A stretch of 23,856 bases of DNA, taken from the NCBI GenBank assembly GCA_023379355.1, contig JAMCUD010000080.1, positions 1 through 23,856 on the forward strand, read 5' to 3'. How positions within the stretch are numbered: the first letter of the stretch is position 1; every line of letters starts with the position of its first letter. The notes below the pieces were generated by a model that worked only from the letters and a program-made list of their open reading frames with translations, was not told the DNA's origin and did not search any database. Of the stretch, positions 12,989 through 21,639 are shown piece after piece. The position numbers were made by a program, and so were the translations under genes. This DNA comes from Thermoplasmatota archaeon. Its GTDB lineage: Archaea; Thermoplasmatota; Thermoplasmata; Thermoplasmatales; Thermoplasmataceae.

Positions 12989-14629
12989 ATGAAGCAGGGT
13001 TTACTGACAATGGCATCCCTGATCTTCAATGAAGAGAGGTATCTCGGGGCAAGGTATTCAAGGAATTACAGGTCAGATGAATTCAATAAATCAGTCAGGG
13101 GAAGGGATCAGATAAAAAGGTTAACCATTTACAACCTGATCACCGTAGCGATCAGCTATTCCTTCCTGTCCTTTATAGTGGCCATGGAAAACCTTGGCAC
13201 CGGTGTCACCGACTCGGGTACCCTGCTGATGGCTCTTTCTATTTTTCCGCTGAACATGGCTGTGAACATCTACAGCTCGGCATCTTATTCAATGTCTCTG
13301 AAGAATTCGAGATCTCCAGAAATATTCAATGCGCTTCCTGTAAGTAGAACGTGGATAATTTTTGAAGCAAGCTGGTTCTTGTCCTCAGGTATTCTAAGTC
13401 TATTCATAGTGTTGCCAGTATCCATAGTTTACTGCCTTGATCTGAGTTCTTTTGCTCCACTTTTCCTGGATATTGCAATATGGCTGTCCTCCACCTTTCT
13501 GGGTTTTGCAATCGGATTCACATTCGGTTCACTCAGTTTCCTGGGAAAACAAGGCAGCAGGGGATTCAAGAAACTCACAAACGTTTTCCGGAACTCTCTT
13601 CTGTTATTGTTGTTTCTCGCTTTCTTCACTTCCATTTATGCCCTTCCTAGACTTTCCAGTTCCCCATTTTTTATGAACAATACAATACTTCAGAGATTAC
13701 TTGGTGAATTTGGGGCAGCGATGTCCCTGAATTTTGCGGTAATTTCTCCATATTTTCTTTTCACGGCCACAATATTCCTCCTGGCCGGTTCTTTAGCCGC
13801 ATCAGCATATTCATCCAGTGTCGGGCTGAAGAGAATCTCAAGACAAGATATGGGGTCTGCTTCTGGAGTCAGATCAAAGCGAAAGAGCCTTGGAAAGCCT
13901 AAGGAAGGGAGCATGTCTATAAAGTCAATAAGAAAGGACATGAATCTATGGCTCAGGCAATCTTTCCCATCTCTTCTTCTGTTTACTCCAGTGTTTCTTG
14001 TATTTCCTTTATCGGTAAATTACATTTTAGGCATTACAAGGGAACGTTTTTTGCCGGCAGAGTTCCTCATGTTTATTCTAGCGGCTTCTATCATATCCTC
14101 ATTCAGCTACTCAATGGGGAGCCTGATATCAGAGGGTAAAGGACTGAAGGTTTTGGGGATGCTTCCGATGAACCTAGGGGATTTAATAAGACTGAAGCTG
14201 ATCTCCTCCTCCATATTTTTTGTGGTCTGTCTGTTACCCGTTTATATCATTGTAACATACCTCTCCGGGATCGATTTCATGGATTCTGCCATTTTTTTTG
14301 CCACTGCCGTCTCAGCTTTCATGACGGCTTTCCTCATCGCATCGTCATTGCTGTACGCCAGGGTCTCCGAATCCGGATGGGAAGTGAACATGCACGGCTC
14401 CGAAAATTATGCTTTTCTATTCTATTCTTACCTTATCGCTTCCATTCCAGCGGTACTGGCTGCCGTGGCAGTCTTCTTAACAGGATATCTCTACAATTCA
14501 CCAGAGTCACTTGAATTCTTTACATATGGAACGTTAAATATTGGCATTCTGGCACTGCTCTGTTTTTATCTGGTCATTAAAAATAATGGAATAAATCAAC
14601 TAAGTAGGAAATTTCCAGAAAGCGAATAG
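12989..14629 (+). CDS. ABC transporter permease, ABC-2-like, about 12 membrane segments
   Basis: The 546-residue integral membrane protein is encoded 6 bases after the ATPase gene, so the pair forms an operon. I count about twelve hydrophobic segments in two groups of six (roughly 50-270 and 330-535), separated by a basic, polar stretch around 275-320 (RSKRKSLGKPKEGS). This suggests that both transmembrane halves of the exporter are joined in one chain. No solute-binding protein gene is present, which favours export over import. Exact family and substrate are not recognisable from sequence alone. Confidence 0.8.
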   Translation: MKQGLLTMASLIFNEERYLGARYSRNYRSDEFNKSVRGRDQIKRLTIYNLITVAISYSFLSFIVAMENLGTGVTDSGTLLMALSIFPLNMAVNIYSSASYSMSLKNSRSPEIFNALPVSRTWIIFEASWFLSSGILSLFIVLPVSIVYCLDLSSFAPLFLDIAIWLSSTFLGFAIGFTFGSLSFLGKQGSRGFKKLTNVFRNSLLLLLFLAFFTSIYALPRLSSSPFFMNNTILQRLLGEFGAAMSLNFAVISPYFLFTATIFLLAGSLAASAYSSSVGLKRISRQDMGSASGVRSKRKSLGKPKEGSMSIKSIRKDMNLWLRQSFPSLLLFTPVFLVFPLSVNYILGITRERFLPAEFLMFILAASIISSFSYSMGSLISEGKGLKVLGMLPMNLGDLIRLKLISSSIFFVVCLLPVYIIVTYLSGIDFMDSAIFFATAVSAFMTAFLIASSLLYARVSESGWEVNMHGSENYAFLFYSYLIASIPAVLAAVAVFLTGYLYNSPESLEFFTYGTLNIGILALLCFYLVIKNNGINQLSRKFPESE

Positions 14630-14764
14630 ATTAAAAGATGTGCCTTGGACGATAGTGAAACATTTGGAAAATTCTCGCTCTTTCCATGATTTACACTCAG
14701 CTTCAGAACAGTTTATGTTTTACTTTGATTTCACCCTTATCTCAAGAAAGAGTTATATCTTGAT

Positions 14765-14773
14765 CTTAAATAC
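14765..14773 (+). promoter_or_regulatory. TATA-like box of the translation gene cluster
   Basis: The sequence cttaaatac is centred about 25 bases before the ATG at 14794. The downstream genes are spaced by at most 18 bases, so this promoter could drive the whole S19e to aIF6 cluster. Confidence 0.5.
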
Positions 14774-14793
14774 ACCAATATTCGTGATCTCAT

Positions 14794-15246
14794 ATGTCAG
14801 ATGTGATGAAAGTTCCACCAGAACAATTGCTCAACAGATTGGTTGAGGAATTCAAGAAGGACGAGAGGATAAAGGTTCCTGACTGGGTAAATTACCTTAA
14901 AGCAGGTATACACAGGGAGAACTCCTGGACTCAGCCTGACTGGTATTACCGGAGGCTTGCCTCAGTCTTGAGGAAGGTATACGTAAAGGGGCCAGTGGGA
15001 ATATCAAGGTTGAGTGAGGATTATGGGGGAAAGGTAGATAGAGGGTCCCAAGGTTATCATCCGGGTAAGGGAAGCAGATATATCATAAGAAGCATGTTTC
15101 AGGAACTTGAGGCCCTTGGATATGTCAAGAAGGACAAGCAGGGAAGAATAGCTTCACCAAAGGGAATGTCCCTTCTGGATAAGGCATCCAAGGAGGTCCT
15201 GACAACTCTTTCCGAAAAGAATGAAGCCCTTAAGAAGTACCTTTAG
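14794..15246 (+). CDS. rps19e: 30S ribosomal protein S19e
   Basis: The 150-residue protein matches archaeal/eukaryotic S19e along its length: VPDWVNYLKAGIHRENSW, DWYYRRLASVLRKVYVKGPV, the LSEDYGGKVDRGSQGYHPGKG block and SRYIIRSMFQELEALGYVKK. S19e is a structural protein of the small subunit found in archaea and eukaryotes only. It leads a cluster of translation genes with PDCD5, L39e, L31e and aIF6, an arrangement known in many archaea. Start ATG at 14794 with a TATA-like box at 14765-14773. Confidence 0.95.
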   Translation: MSDVMKVPPEQLLNRLVEEFKKDERIKVPDWVNYLKAGIHRENSWTQPDWYYRRLASVLRKVYVKGPVGISRLSEDYGGKVDRGSQGYHPGKGSRYIIRSMFQELEALGYVKKDKQGRIASPKGMSLLDKASKEVLTTLSEKNEALKKYL

Positions 15247-15249
15247 GTC

Positions 15250-15254
15250 AGGAG
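15250..15254 (+). promoter_or_regulatory. Shine-Dalgarno-like site of the PDCD5 gene
   Basis: The sequence aggag lies 10 bases before the ATG at 15265, directly after the S19e stop. It supports translation from a polycistronic mRNA. Confidence 0.45.
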
Positions 15255-15264
15255 ATGACGGCGT

Positions 15265-15606
15265 ATGGATAATGACGATGAATTAGAACAGATTCGACGC
15301 CGGAAAATGATGGAGATGGAGCATGGGCTCTCCCAGGAAAAGGAGGCCGAGGATCAGAGGAAGTATCAGGAAGCAGAACGGGCGAGGAGACAGCAGATAC
15401 TTCGCCAGATCCTGGCGCCAGATGCCAGAGAGAGGCTTTCCAATGTCAGGTTGGTACGTCCTGACCTTGCAGAAAACGTGGAAAATCAATTGATACAGTT
15501 GGCCTCCATGGGTAGGATAAACCGGCTCATTAATGATGCAGATGTCAGAGATATCCTAGGTAAGTTAACGGAGAAAAGACGAGAAACCAAGATAGAGAGA
15601 AGATAA
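15265..15606 (+). CDS. PDCD5-family DNA-binding protein
   Basis: The 113-residue protein matches the PDCD5/TFAR19 family: a charged N-terminal helix ([18 protein letters not shown]), a Gln/Arg-rich linker, then the compact core with [38 protein letters not shown] and the basic tail [13 protein letters not shown]. Archaeal members bind DNA non-specifically; their cellular role is unsettled. The position between S19e and L39e is conserved in archaea and suggests a link with growth or translation. ATG at 15265 has an SD-like site 10 bases upstream. Confidence 0.9.
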   Translation: MDNDDELEQIRRRKMMEMEHGLSQEKEAEDQRKYQEAERARRQQILRQILAPDARERLSNVRLVRPDLAENVENQLIQLASMGRINRLINDADVRDILGKLTEKRRETKIERR

Positions 15607-15608
15607 AC

Positions 15609-15764
15609 ATGAGCAGAAATAAGGGATTGGGAAGAAAGAACAGACTGATGAAAAAAATAAACGAGAACAGAAGGGTACCAGGCTGGGTCATGATGAAGAC
15701 CGCAAGACGGGTTACCCAGAACCCCAGAAGAAGGAGCTGGAGAAGAGGTTCTTTGAAACTTTGA
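15609..15764 (+). CDS. rpl39e: 50S ribosomal protein L39e
   Basis: A 51-residue, very basic protein encoded 2 bases after the PDCD5 stop. It begins [20 protein letters not shown] and continues with [19 protein letters not shown] and [12 protein letters not shown], the typical L39e sequence with the conserved VPxW and the C-terminal RRSWRR. L39e lines the nascent peptide exit tunnel in archaea and eukaryotes. Length matches the family exactly. It is below common gene-length cut-offs and easily missed. Confidence 0.95.
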   Translation: MSRNKGLGRKNRLMKKINENRRVPGWVMMKTARRVTQNPRRRSWRRGSLKL

Positions 15765-15774
15765 TGGTGAATTT

Positions 15775-16044
15775 ATGGTAGAAAATCAATACACTGACGA
15801 GATAATCCTGAATGTCTCCCTTAAGGAGGCCAGGGACTCATCCGTTACAAGAAGAGCTGACTCTGCAATTTCCGTTCTTAAGGAGAAGATATCCAGATAT
15901 GTTAAAATAGATGAAGGCAAGATTTGGCTCGATAGCAAGGTGAACGAAGCTATCTGGGCACATGGGAGGAAGCGCATCCCTTCAGCCCTAAAAGTCAAAA
16001 TTATCAAGCTTTCTGACGGGACTGCAGAAGTAGTTCTTCCTTGA
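15775..16044 (+). CDS. rpl31e: 50S ribosomal protein L31e
   Basis: The 89-residue protein matches L31e: a first strand DEIILNVSLKEARDSSVTRRA, helix ADSAISVLKEKISRYVKID, then KIWLDSKVNEAIWAHGRKRIP and a closing strand LKVKIIKLSDGTAEVVLP. L31e sits near the exit of the peptide tunnel on the large subunit. The start ATG is 10 bases after the L39e stop, and the stop overlaps the region of the aIF6 start, indicating one transcript. Confidence 0.95.
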   Translation: MVENQYTDEIILNVSLKEARDSSVTRRADSAISVLKEKISRYVKIDEGKIWLDSKVNEAIWAHGRKRIPSALKVKIIKLSDGTAEVVLP

Positions 16045-16049
16045 ATTTC

Positions 16050-16703
16050 ATGATCAGAAAAATCTCGATATTAAGAAATAATTTTATAGGCATTTATGCG
16101 AGGATCTGGGAGGATGTTGCATATATACCTCTGAACACCGAAGACCAGGTTGTAAGTGACATCTCTGAAACGCTTGGGGTTAAGACTATAAAGGTCCTGA
16201 TCGACAACTCGTACCTTATAGGTTCCATGATGGTTCTGAATTCCAATGGTATGCTTCTGCCGGATAACAGCCTGGAATACAGGGATGACCATGATGAGAA
16301 TGGCAGAAATGTATCTATCATGAAGGATAAGATAAATGCCATTGGGAACGACATAATTGCGGACGACAGGGTGGCACTTGTTCACAAATCCTTCACCAAG
16401 AGCTCTCTGAAAAAAATAGAGGACTGCCTTGGGGTAGAAGCAGTCAAGGGGTCAATCGGTGGAATTAAAACGGTTGGTACGGCAGCAGTGTTGAATAAAA
16501 AAGGAATGATCGTTACACCAGGTGCCACTGAGGAGGAGATAAAATTTCTATCCGAGCTCTTCAAAACAAATGTTAAGGCAGGAACAGCCAATTTCGGAAG
16601 CATTTATGTAGGAGCTTCCATTCTAGCTAATTCGAAAGGAGTTCTCGTTGGCGCAGACACGACTCCAATCGAACTTGGCAGGATTGATGATGTTCTGTCC
16701 TGA
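16050..16703 (+). CDS. Translation initiation factor aIF6
   Basis: The product (217 residues from the ATG at 16050) has the repeating pentein fold of IF6: RNNFIGIYARIWEDVAYIPL, SYLIGSMMVLNSNGMLLPD, VKGSIGGIKTVGTAAVLNKK, AGTANFGSIYVGASILANSK and the end GADTTPIELGRIDDVL. aIF6 binds the large ribosomal subunit near L14e/L24e and blocks premature subunit joining. An in-frame TTG at 16041 overlaps the L31e stop (ttga) and would add MNF; translational coupling could use either codon, but the ATG better matches the usual N-terminus. It is the last gene of the cluster; its stop is 2 bases from the convergent pyrE. Confidence 0.93.
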   Translation: MIRKISILRNNFIGIYARIWEDVAYIPLNTEDQVVSDISETLGVKTIKVLIDNSYLIGSMMVLNSNGMLLPDNSLEYRDDHDENGRNVSIMKDKINAIGNDIIADDRVALVHKSFTKSSLKKIEDCLGVEAVKGSIGGIKTVGTAAVLNKKGMIVTPGATEEEIKFLSELFKTNVKAGTANFGSIYVGASILANSKGVLVGADTTPIELGRIDDVLS

Positions 16704-16705
16704 TC

Positions 16706-17227
16706 TCATGATTTTCTTATTTCTGACAATTTTATGAGCGGAATAAGTTCAATTTCATTCCCATTCAGAAGTTCTCTGCCCCCCTCTTCCCTGTCAACCA
16801 CGCAATAGGCGCGCTTTACAATGGCCCCATTTTCTCGCAGAAACTGAGCACTTTTGAGCACAGATCCTCCGGTTGTAACAACATCCTCTATGATATCAAC
16901 TTCTTTGCCACCAGGTATTTCGCCGATATTCAACTTTCCCGTTCCATGCTTTCGCTCCTTCCTTATAATTATGTATTTCCTCCCTGATGAAAGGGATGTC
17001 GCGACAACAAGTGGCACCGCTCCCAGCTCCATTCCTGAAATTGTTTCAGAAACCACCCTCTTTGCCATGGAACTGGCTACCAGCCCCAGTATTTCAGGGT
17101 CTGTGCAGGCATCCTTTATATCAACATAAAACCTTGAGTGTTTTCCCGAGGTGAGGATAAAGTCACCTTCTTTTATTGCCCCATGTTCAAGTAGCCTTCT
17201 CTTCAGAACCTCAACATCATCTGTCAT
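16706..17227 (-). CDS. pyrE: Orotate phosphoribosyltransferase
   Basis: The 173-residue enzyme converts orotate and PRPP to orotidine 5'-phosphate in pyrimidine synthesis. The PRPP-binding motif IIEDVVTTGGS (112-122) is intact, the flexible catalytic loop is RKERKHGTG (89-97), and the N-terminal FILTSGKHSRFYVDIK block (23-38) binds orotate. Length fits compact archaeal PyrE. pyrF, the next step, is encoded 2.8 kb away at 20013, so the two are not in one operon. ATG at 17227 with a TATA-like box at 17246-17255; the region is shared with the promoter of the divergent MFS gene. Confidence 0.95.
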   Translation of the reverse strand: MTDDVEVLKRRLLEHGAIKEGDFILTSGKHSRFYVDIKDACTDPEILGLVASSMAKRVVSETISGMELGAVPLVVATSLSSGRKYIIIRKERKHGTGKLNIGEIPGGKEVDIIEDVVTTGGSVLKSAQFLRENGAIVKRAYCVVDREEGGRELLNGNEIELIPLIKLSEIRKS

Positions 17228-17245
17228 TGAAAGGGTATTGATAGA

Positions 17246-17255
17246 AAGTTTAAGT
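17246..17255 (-). promoter_or_regulatory. TATA-like box of pyrE, overlapping the MFS promoter region
   Basis: Minus-strand acttaaactt is centred about 23 bases before the pyrE ATG. The divergent MFS gene starts at 17281, so its promoter (a weak TATA-like taagtaaa at 17251-17258) must overlap this box. The two genes may compete for the same short region. Confidence 0.45.
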
Positions 17256-17280
17256 AAAGTGCTAAATTAACCAAAAAAGA

Positions 17281-18690
17281 ATGGATCGATATGAGAAGCT
17301 TATATTACTAATAACCAGCATAGGAACCTTTCTGGCGGTTGTAAATTCATCATCTCTCCTTGTCAGTATCCCTCAGATAATCGGTCAACTCCACATATCA
17401 TTTTTTGTGGCCCTATGGGTCATCGTTGCTTACAGCCTTGTACTGACAATACTTACCCCTATTTTTGGAAAATATTCTGATGCAGTCGGGAGGAAGAAGA
17501 TGTATACCGCTGGATACCTGGTTTTTTTCCTCGGGTCACTTGTCTCGTCCATATCCTTTAACGGACTGGAACTCATCCTGGGCAGGATAATCCAGGGAGT
17601 TGCAGGAGCTCTTCTGTTTTCAAACAGCCTTGCCATAATAACAGACACATTTAGTCCTCAGCAGCTTAGGACTGCTCTCGGCATAAACGCGGCAGTTATT
17701 GCCCTTGGGACGGCTATTGGCCCTCTTATTGGAGGTTCACTGACAACTTTCTCATGGAGACTGATCTTTGTTTTCAATATGCCTCTGGGCATAATGGGAT
17801 TTCTGTATGCTTCCAGATACATCAGGGAACTGAAGAAAAGAACAAAGCCATTGATGGACTGGAGGAGCGCTGGCTTCCTATCTGTCTTCCTTGTCTTACT
17901 AATAGTATATCTGACAATAATACCGGGAAGCAATCCTATTTCACCATTATATCTGGTTCTCCTGTTCCTTACATTAGCTGTTTTTATCATGTTTCTGTAT
18001 TCTGAGAGGCTGGTCAGCTCTCCCATACTCAATAAGATAATATTCAGGAACATCAAATTCGATGTGACAATTTACGCTCTGGTGGTTTCAACCATATTGA
18101 GGTTCTCCGTGCTCTTCGGCCTGATTCTTCTTTTTCAGGGTCCATATGGCGAAAGTCCCCTGACGGCAGGAATTTACGTACTTCCATACGCAGGTGCAAT
18201 GGGCCTTAGCAGCTATCTGATTGGGAACTCAAGAAAAAAGAGGTCGGACATTCGGTTTGAAACTTACGGTCTGATAACGTCTTCTCTTGGTTCAGTTTGG
18301 CTGGGGCTGTCGGTGCTTTATATTCACAGCTATATTTATCTGATACTCCCTATGGTGATAGTGGGTATAGGGAACGGCATATTTTACACACCTAACACCA
18401 CTGTCATGATGACTTCGGTTGCAGTGGAAAGGAGGGGAGAAACCTCAGGCATCAGGACCCTGATGAATAACCTTGGATCAGTTCTTGGCCTTACACTTGT
18501 ATTTCTTGTCCTTTCCGATGAAGTCTCAGCAACAGTTATTGACCGTATATTCTTCGGAATATCAACTGCCCTCAGCAGCAGCGTTATACATCTGTTTTAT
18601 TTCTCCACCTTTCTGATAATGGTAATAGCGGGCGTTCTCTGTCTGACAGCTGCGGCGGTAATAAATATGAACTTTAAGCTGCAAACATAG
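17281..18690 (+). CDS. MFS transporter, 14-segment drug:H+ antiporter (DHA2) type
   Basis: The 469-residue protein has about 14 membrane segments, as in the DHA2 multidrug branch of the major facilitator superfamily. Motif A lies between segments 2 and 3 (FGKYSDAVGRKKMY, about residues 61-74), and antiporter motif C is in segment 5 (ALGTAIGPLIGG), both typical of proton-driven exporters. Substrate is not predictable; no regulator gene is adjacent. Start ATG at 17281, 53 bases from the divergent pyrE start. Confidence 0.88.
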   Translation: MDRYEKLILLITSIGTFLAVVNSSSLLVSIPQIIGQLHISFFVALWVIVAYSLVLTILTPIFGKYSDAVGRKKMYTAGYLVFFLGSLVSSISFNGLELILGRIIQGVAGALLFSNSLAIITDTFSPQQLRTALGINAAVIALGTAIGPLIGGSLTTFSWRLIFVFNMPLGIMGFLYASRYIRELKKRTKPLMDWRSAGFLSVFLVLLIVYLTIIPGSNPISPLYLVLLFLTLAVFIMFLYSERLVSSPILNKIIFRNIKFDVTIYALVVSTILRFSVLFGLILLFQGPYGESPLTAGIYVLPYAGAMGLSSYLIGNSRKKRSDIRFETYGLITSSLGSVWLGLSVLYIHSYIYLILPMVIVGIGNGIFYTPNTTVMMTSVAVERRGETSGIRTLMNNLGSVLGLTLVFLVLSDEVSATVIDRIFFGISTALSSSVIHLFYFSTFLIMVIAGVLCLTAAAVINMNFKLQT

Positions 18691-18740
18691 ATTTTTTTCC
18701 TTATATTGTGCCAAATTTCTGACCACTACAGATTACAAAT

Positions 18741-18750
18741 ATTTTTATAC
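18741..18750 (+). promoter_or_regulatory. TATA-like box of ftsZ
   Basis: The sequence atttttatac is centred about 29 bases before the ATG at 18775, giving a leader of only a few bases at most. Confidence 0.55.
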
Positions 18751-18774
18751 TGAATAGGTCATATTGGCAGACAT

Positions 18775-19920
18775 ATGAGCGACATTCTGGATATGCTTTA
18801 TCGATCCGCCCTTGAAAAAAAGGAAGAAAACGCAGCAGCAGGGGAAAACCCCTCGGAGACTCTGTCTCCAGAGGACCTTGAAATACTTGAGGTCGCAAAG
18901 ACGCTTGGAGTTACAATAAAGATCATAGGTTGTGGAGGTGGCGGTTCCAATACAATAAACAGAATATACAGTGAGGGTTTATCAGGTGCAAAGCTTGTGG
19001 CCCTCAACACTGACGCCAACCATCTGTACACCGTTGGAGCAGACAAAAAAATCCTGATAGGTGCTAAGAGAACAAGGGGGCTTGGAACAGGAGCTATACC
19101 ACAGATAGGGGAAGAAGCAGCCAATGAAGATCTATCAAGAATTCAGAAGCTGGTGCAGAAAACGGACATAGCATTTATAACATGCGGACTGGGCGGCGGA
19201 ACTGGCACTGGTGCCGCTCCCATAGTGGCAAAGTCCGCTAAAAGCGCGGGAGCACTTGTGATCTCAATTGTCACTCTGCCATTCTCAGCAGAAGGGCATA
19301 TAAGGATGGATAATGCTCTCTCTGGACTTGACAGGCTTTCCAGATATTCTGACACAGTCATCGCAATCCCCAACGATAAACTGCTGAAGGAGGTTCCAAA
19401 AAAACCAATACAGGAAGCTTTCCTGTATGCAGACAAGGTTCTTTCTGCAGCCATGAAAGGCATCACAGAACTGATTACTGATACAGGCTTGATAAATCTC
19501 GATTATGCCGATATCAAGGCAATAATGAAGGACGGCGGAAACGCAATGATTGGAATAGGAGAATCAGCAGGCGGACCAAACAGGGTGCTAGCTGCGCTCA
19601 ACGATGCCATAAGCTCGCCTCTAATAGAGGCAGACATATCCGATGCAAAGAACTGTCTCATAAGGGTGGTGGGTGGCCCTTCAATGACTGTCAGTGAGGC
19701 GGAGGCGGCAATGAAAGACATCCAGGAAAAAATAGACCCGGATGCAAGGATAATATGGGGCGCAAACGTAGAAGAAAGGATGGGTGACAGAATAAAGGTG
19801 CTGATTCTCCTCACTGGTGTAAAGTCACCATATATAATGTCAGGCAATGACGAAACATCCAAGATAAGGCAGCTCCTTCGCGGGAATGACATGGATCCGG
19901 ATATTGATCTTATTTCCTGA
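18775..19920 (+). CDS. ftsZ: Cell division protein FtsZ
   Basis: The 381-residue tubulin-like GTPase polymerises at midcell to form the division ring. It shows the full GTP site: IIGCGGGGSNTINR (50-63), LNTDANHL (77-84), the tubulin signature CGLGGGTGTGAAP (137-149), AIPNDKLL (197-204) and the T7 synergy loop NLDYADIKAIM with Asp243 and Asp246. The core is preceded by about 45 acidic residues, and the protein ends in a short acidic tail (GNDMDPDIDLIS) that may be the partner-binding peptide. It is a single-gene unit; the secE-nusG genes often downstream of archaeal ftsZ are absent here. Confidence 0.97.
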   Translation: MSDILDMLYRSALEKKEENAAAGENPSETLSPEDLEILEVAKTLGVTIKIIGCGGGGSNTINRIYSEGLSGAKLVALNTDANHLYTVGADKKILIGAKRTRGLGTGAIPQIGEEAANEDLSRIQKLVQKTDIAFITCGLGGGTGTGAAPIVAKSAKSAGALVISIVTLPFSAEGHIRMDNALSGLDRLSRYSDTVIAIPNDKLLKEVPKKPIQEAFLYADKVLSAAMKGITELITDTGLINLDYADIKAIMKDGGNAMIGIGESAGGPNRVLAALNDAISSPLIEADISDAKNCLIRVVGGPSMTVSEAEAAMKDIQEKIDPDARIIWGANVEERMGDRIKVLILLTGVKSPYIMSGNDETSKIRQLLRGNDMDPDIDLIS

Positions 19921-19980
19921 TCCATCTTTTCATTTTACGACGTTTTCTTTCCGGATTTTCCTGAGTGAGGAATTCTGATC

Positions 19981-19990
19981 AAATTTATTA
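19981..19990 (+). promoter_or_regulatory. TATA-like box of pyrF
   Basis: The sequence aaatttatta is centred about 27 bases before the ATG at 20013, consistent with leaderless transcription separate from ftsZ. Confidence 0.5.
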
Positions 19991-20012
19991 GCAAATCATA
20001 AATCGGCTCTTA

Positions 20013-20672
20013 ATGGCTAAAAAATCAAGGCTTATTGTTGCTCTTGATATTTATGACGGTGAACGGGCTCTGCAACTTGCAAAGAGTTTGGAGAGCGAGG
20101 TATTCGCATTTAAAGTGAACTGGCCAATTATCCTCGGCAATGGTTCCGGGATAATAGGTAAACTTTCAAAATATTCAAACGTACTCTGTGACTTCAAAAT
20201 AGCTGATATTCCCAACACTAACAGGTTGATAACCAGAAAAGCGAGAGAGGAAGGGTCCTGGGGAATAATATCTCACATATTCAATGGCAGGGACTCATTT
20301 TCCGCGGTTGTCGAAGAAGCAGGATCAGAGATGAAGGTTTTCTCAGTAGCCACGATGTCGCACCCCGGATTCGCAGATTTCATGAAGCCGCAATTCAGAA
20401 AGATGGTCGAGGTGTCCATCTCTCTGGGTGCTGCTGGAATCATAGTCCCGGGGAATAACTACAACATGATTGGTGAAGTGAGGAAACTTGCTGGAGATAA
20501 GCTTCTCGTTGCGACTGGCATTGGGGCGCAGAATGGTAGGGCAGATCTTTCAGTAAATGCAGGTGCGGACTATGTGATAGTTGGCAGAAGCATATATGAA
20601 TCACCCGATCCTCTCAGATCTGCCAAGGATATTAATTCTGAAATTTCTGCTAGAGAGCAAGAAAGAAAGTGA
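20013..20672 (+). CDS. pyrF: Orotidine 5'-phosphate decarboxylase
   Basis: The 219-residue enzyme makes UMP from OMP, the last step of de novo pyrimidine synthesis. The catalytic tetrad is readable: VALDIYD (Asp12), FKVNWP (Lys34) and the DFKIADIPNT motif (Asp60, Lys62, Asp65). The C-terminal phosphate-binding strand DYVIVGRSIYES is present. Length fits archaeal PyrF. It is 92 bases after ftsZ with its own TATA-like box, and its stop lies 8 bases from the convergent cbiB stop. Confidence 0.96.
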   Translation: MAKKSRLIVALDIYDGERALQLAKSLESEVFAFKVNWPIILGNGSGIIGKLSKYSNVLCDFKIADIPNTNRLITRKAREEGSWGIISHIFNGRDSFSAVVEEAGSEMKVFSVATMSHPGFADFMKPQFRKMVEVSISLGAAGIIVPGNNYNMIGEVRKLAGDKLLVATGIGAQNGRADLSVNAGADYVIVGRSIYESPDPLRSAKDINSEISAREQERK

Positions 20673-20680
20673 CTTAAGGC

Positions 20681-21616
20681 TCAGATGAAGTAAAAAACAA
20701 GGGTCATCAGGACTATTGCAAGGATCAGCATTGTATAAAATGAAATGTAGTATATTCTTGTAGCTCTCTTAACATCACGGACAGTTGGTTCGAACCCGCT
20801 TTCATTCACAACATGGAGACCAGGTTTTTCCAGTTTCAGGTTCAGCGAGGATGAAATTGCAGCTATTGGCCAGCCTATGTTCGCACTCTCAGGTATGCTT
20901 CTCAATTTCCTGAGTGACAGGCTTGAAACCCTGTAGTTAAGAAGTTCCGCAGAAATATAAATCAGGCCGGAGGAAAGTCTGGACGGGAGATAATTGAAGA
21001 TGGAGTGTATCAGCGCTATGGTTTTTCCGAATTCATAATTCTTCCTGTTTTTCTGCCCGAAAATGCTGTCCATGTTCGCCACTACACGTGTGAGAAAAGG
21101 TGCAAGGACACCAAATATTGAAAAATAGAAGAATGGGGATACCACATCATTGACCAGTCTGGAGGAAATTTTTTCTATCACAACAGAACATATCTGGCTC
21201 TCATTAATTCCGGAAAGATCGCTCTTTGTAAACTTTGCGGCGAAAACCCTTGCCTCGTCAACATTTCCTGCTTCAAGAGGTTCGGTTATCTGCATTATCT
21301 CTTCACTGAGCTTTGACACTGAGAATGTGTATTTGAAAAGAACAAGGCTGAAAAGCACATATATGAGTCTGAAAGGCAGCAGAAAATAGAGAATAAGTGC
21401 CGCAGGGACAACAAAAATGATTGAAATGGTAAGTAGCAGGAGGGCACCTCCCAGCTTCCTGTCCCCCATCTTTCTGAACGCAGGCTCAAAATAAACTGCG
21501 CTCCTCCTCATAAGATAGGCGGGATGAAAATAGGTCCTCGGTTCGCCAAAAAGGATGTCAAGCACTATCGCTCCCAGAAGAACAATGAGGCCGTCTTCGA
21601 GCAACAAAGTTTGCAT
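20681..21616 (-). CDS. cbiB: Adenosylcobinamide-phosphate synthase (CobD/CbiB)
   Basis: The 311-residue membrane enzyme attaches aminopropanol (or its phosphate) to adenosylcobyric acid in cobamide synthesis. Family marks are the N-terminal LDILFGEPRTYFHPAYLM block (the D-x3-G-D/E-P...HP motif, about 19-36), the membrane segments at about 5-20, 56-95 and 290-310, and the conserved SANIGWPIAAISSSLNLKLE block near residues 245-264. No other cobamide gene is in the window, so it is separated from the rest of its pathway. The promoter region carries the palindrome at 21640-21657. Confidence 0.9.
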   Translation of the reverse strand: MQTLLLEDGLIVLLGAIVLDILFGEPRTYFHPAYLMRRSAVYFEPAFRKMGDRKLGGALLLLTISIIFVVPAALILYFLLPFRLIYVLFSLVLFKYTFSVSKLSEEIMQITEPLEAGNVDEARVFAAKFTKSDLSGINESQICSVVIEKISSRLVNDVVSPFFYFSIFGVLAPFLTRVVANMDSIFGQKNRKNYEFGKTIALIHSIFNYLPSRLSSGLIYISAELLNYRVSSLSLRKLRSIPESANIGWPIAAISSSLNLKLEKPGLHVVNESGFEPTVRDVKRATRIYYISFYTMLILAIVLMTLVFYFI

Positions 21617-21639
21617 CTGAAATTACTATAGGTTTCGAC

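Noticed and set aside
14640..14846. 68-codon plus-strand ORF before rps19e
   Set aside because: Overlaps the certain S19e start out of frame, and its sequence shows no motif or plausible domain.
17658..18056. 132-codon minus-strand ORF inside the MFS gene
   Set aside because: Antisense to intact membrane segments and motif C; a shadow frame.
19503..19925. 140-codon minus-strand ORF inside ftsZ
   Set aside because: Antisense to the T7 loop and C-terminal domain of FtsZ; no independent support.
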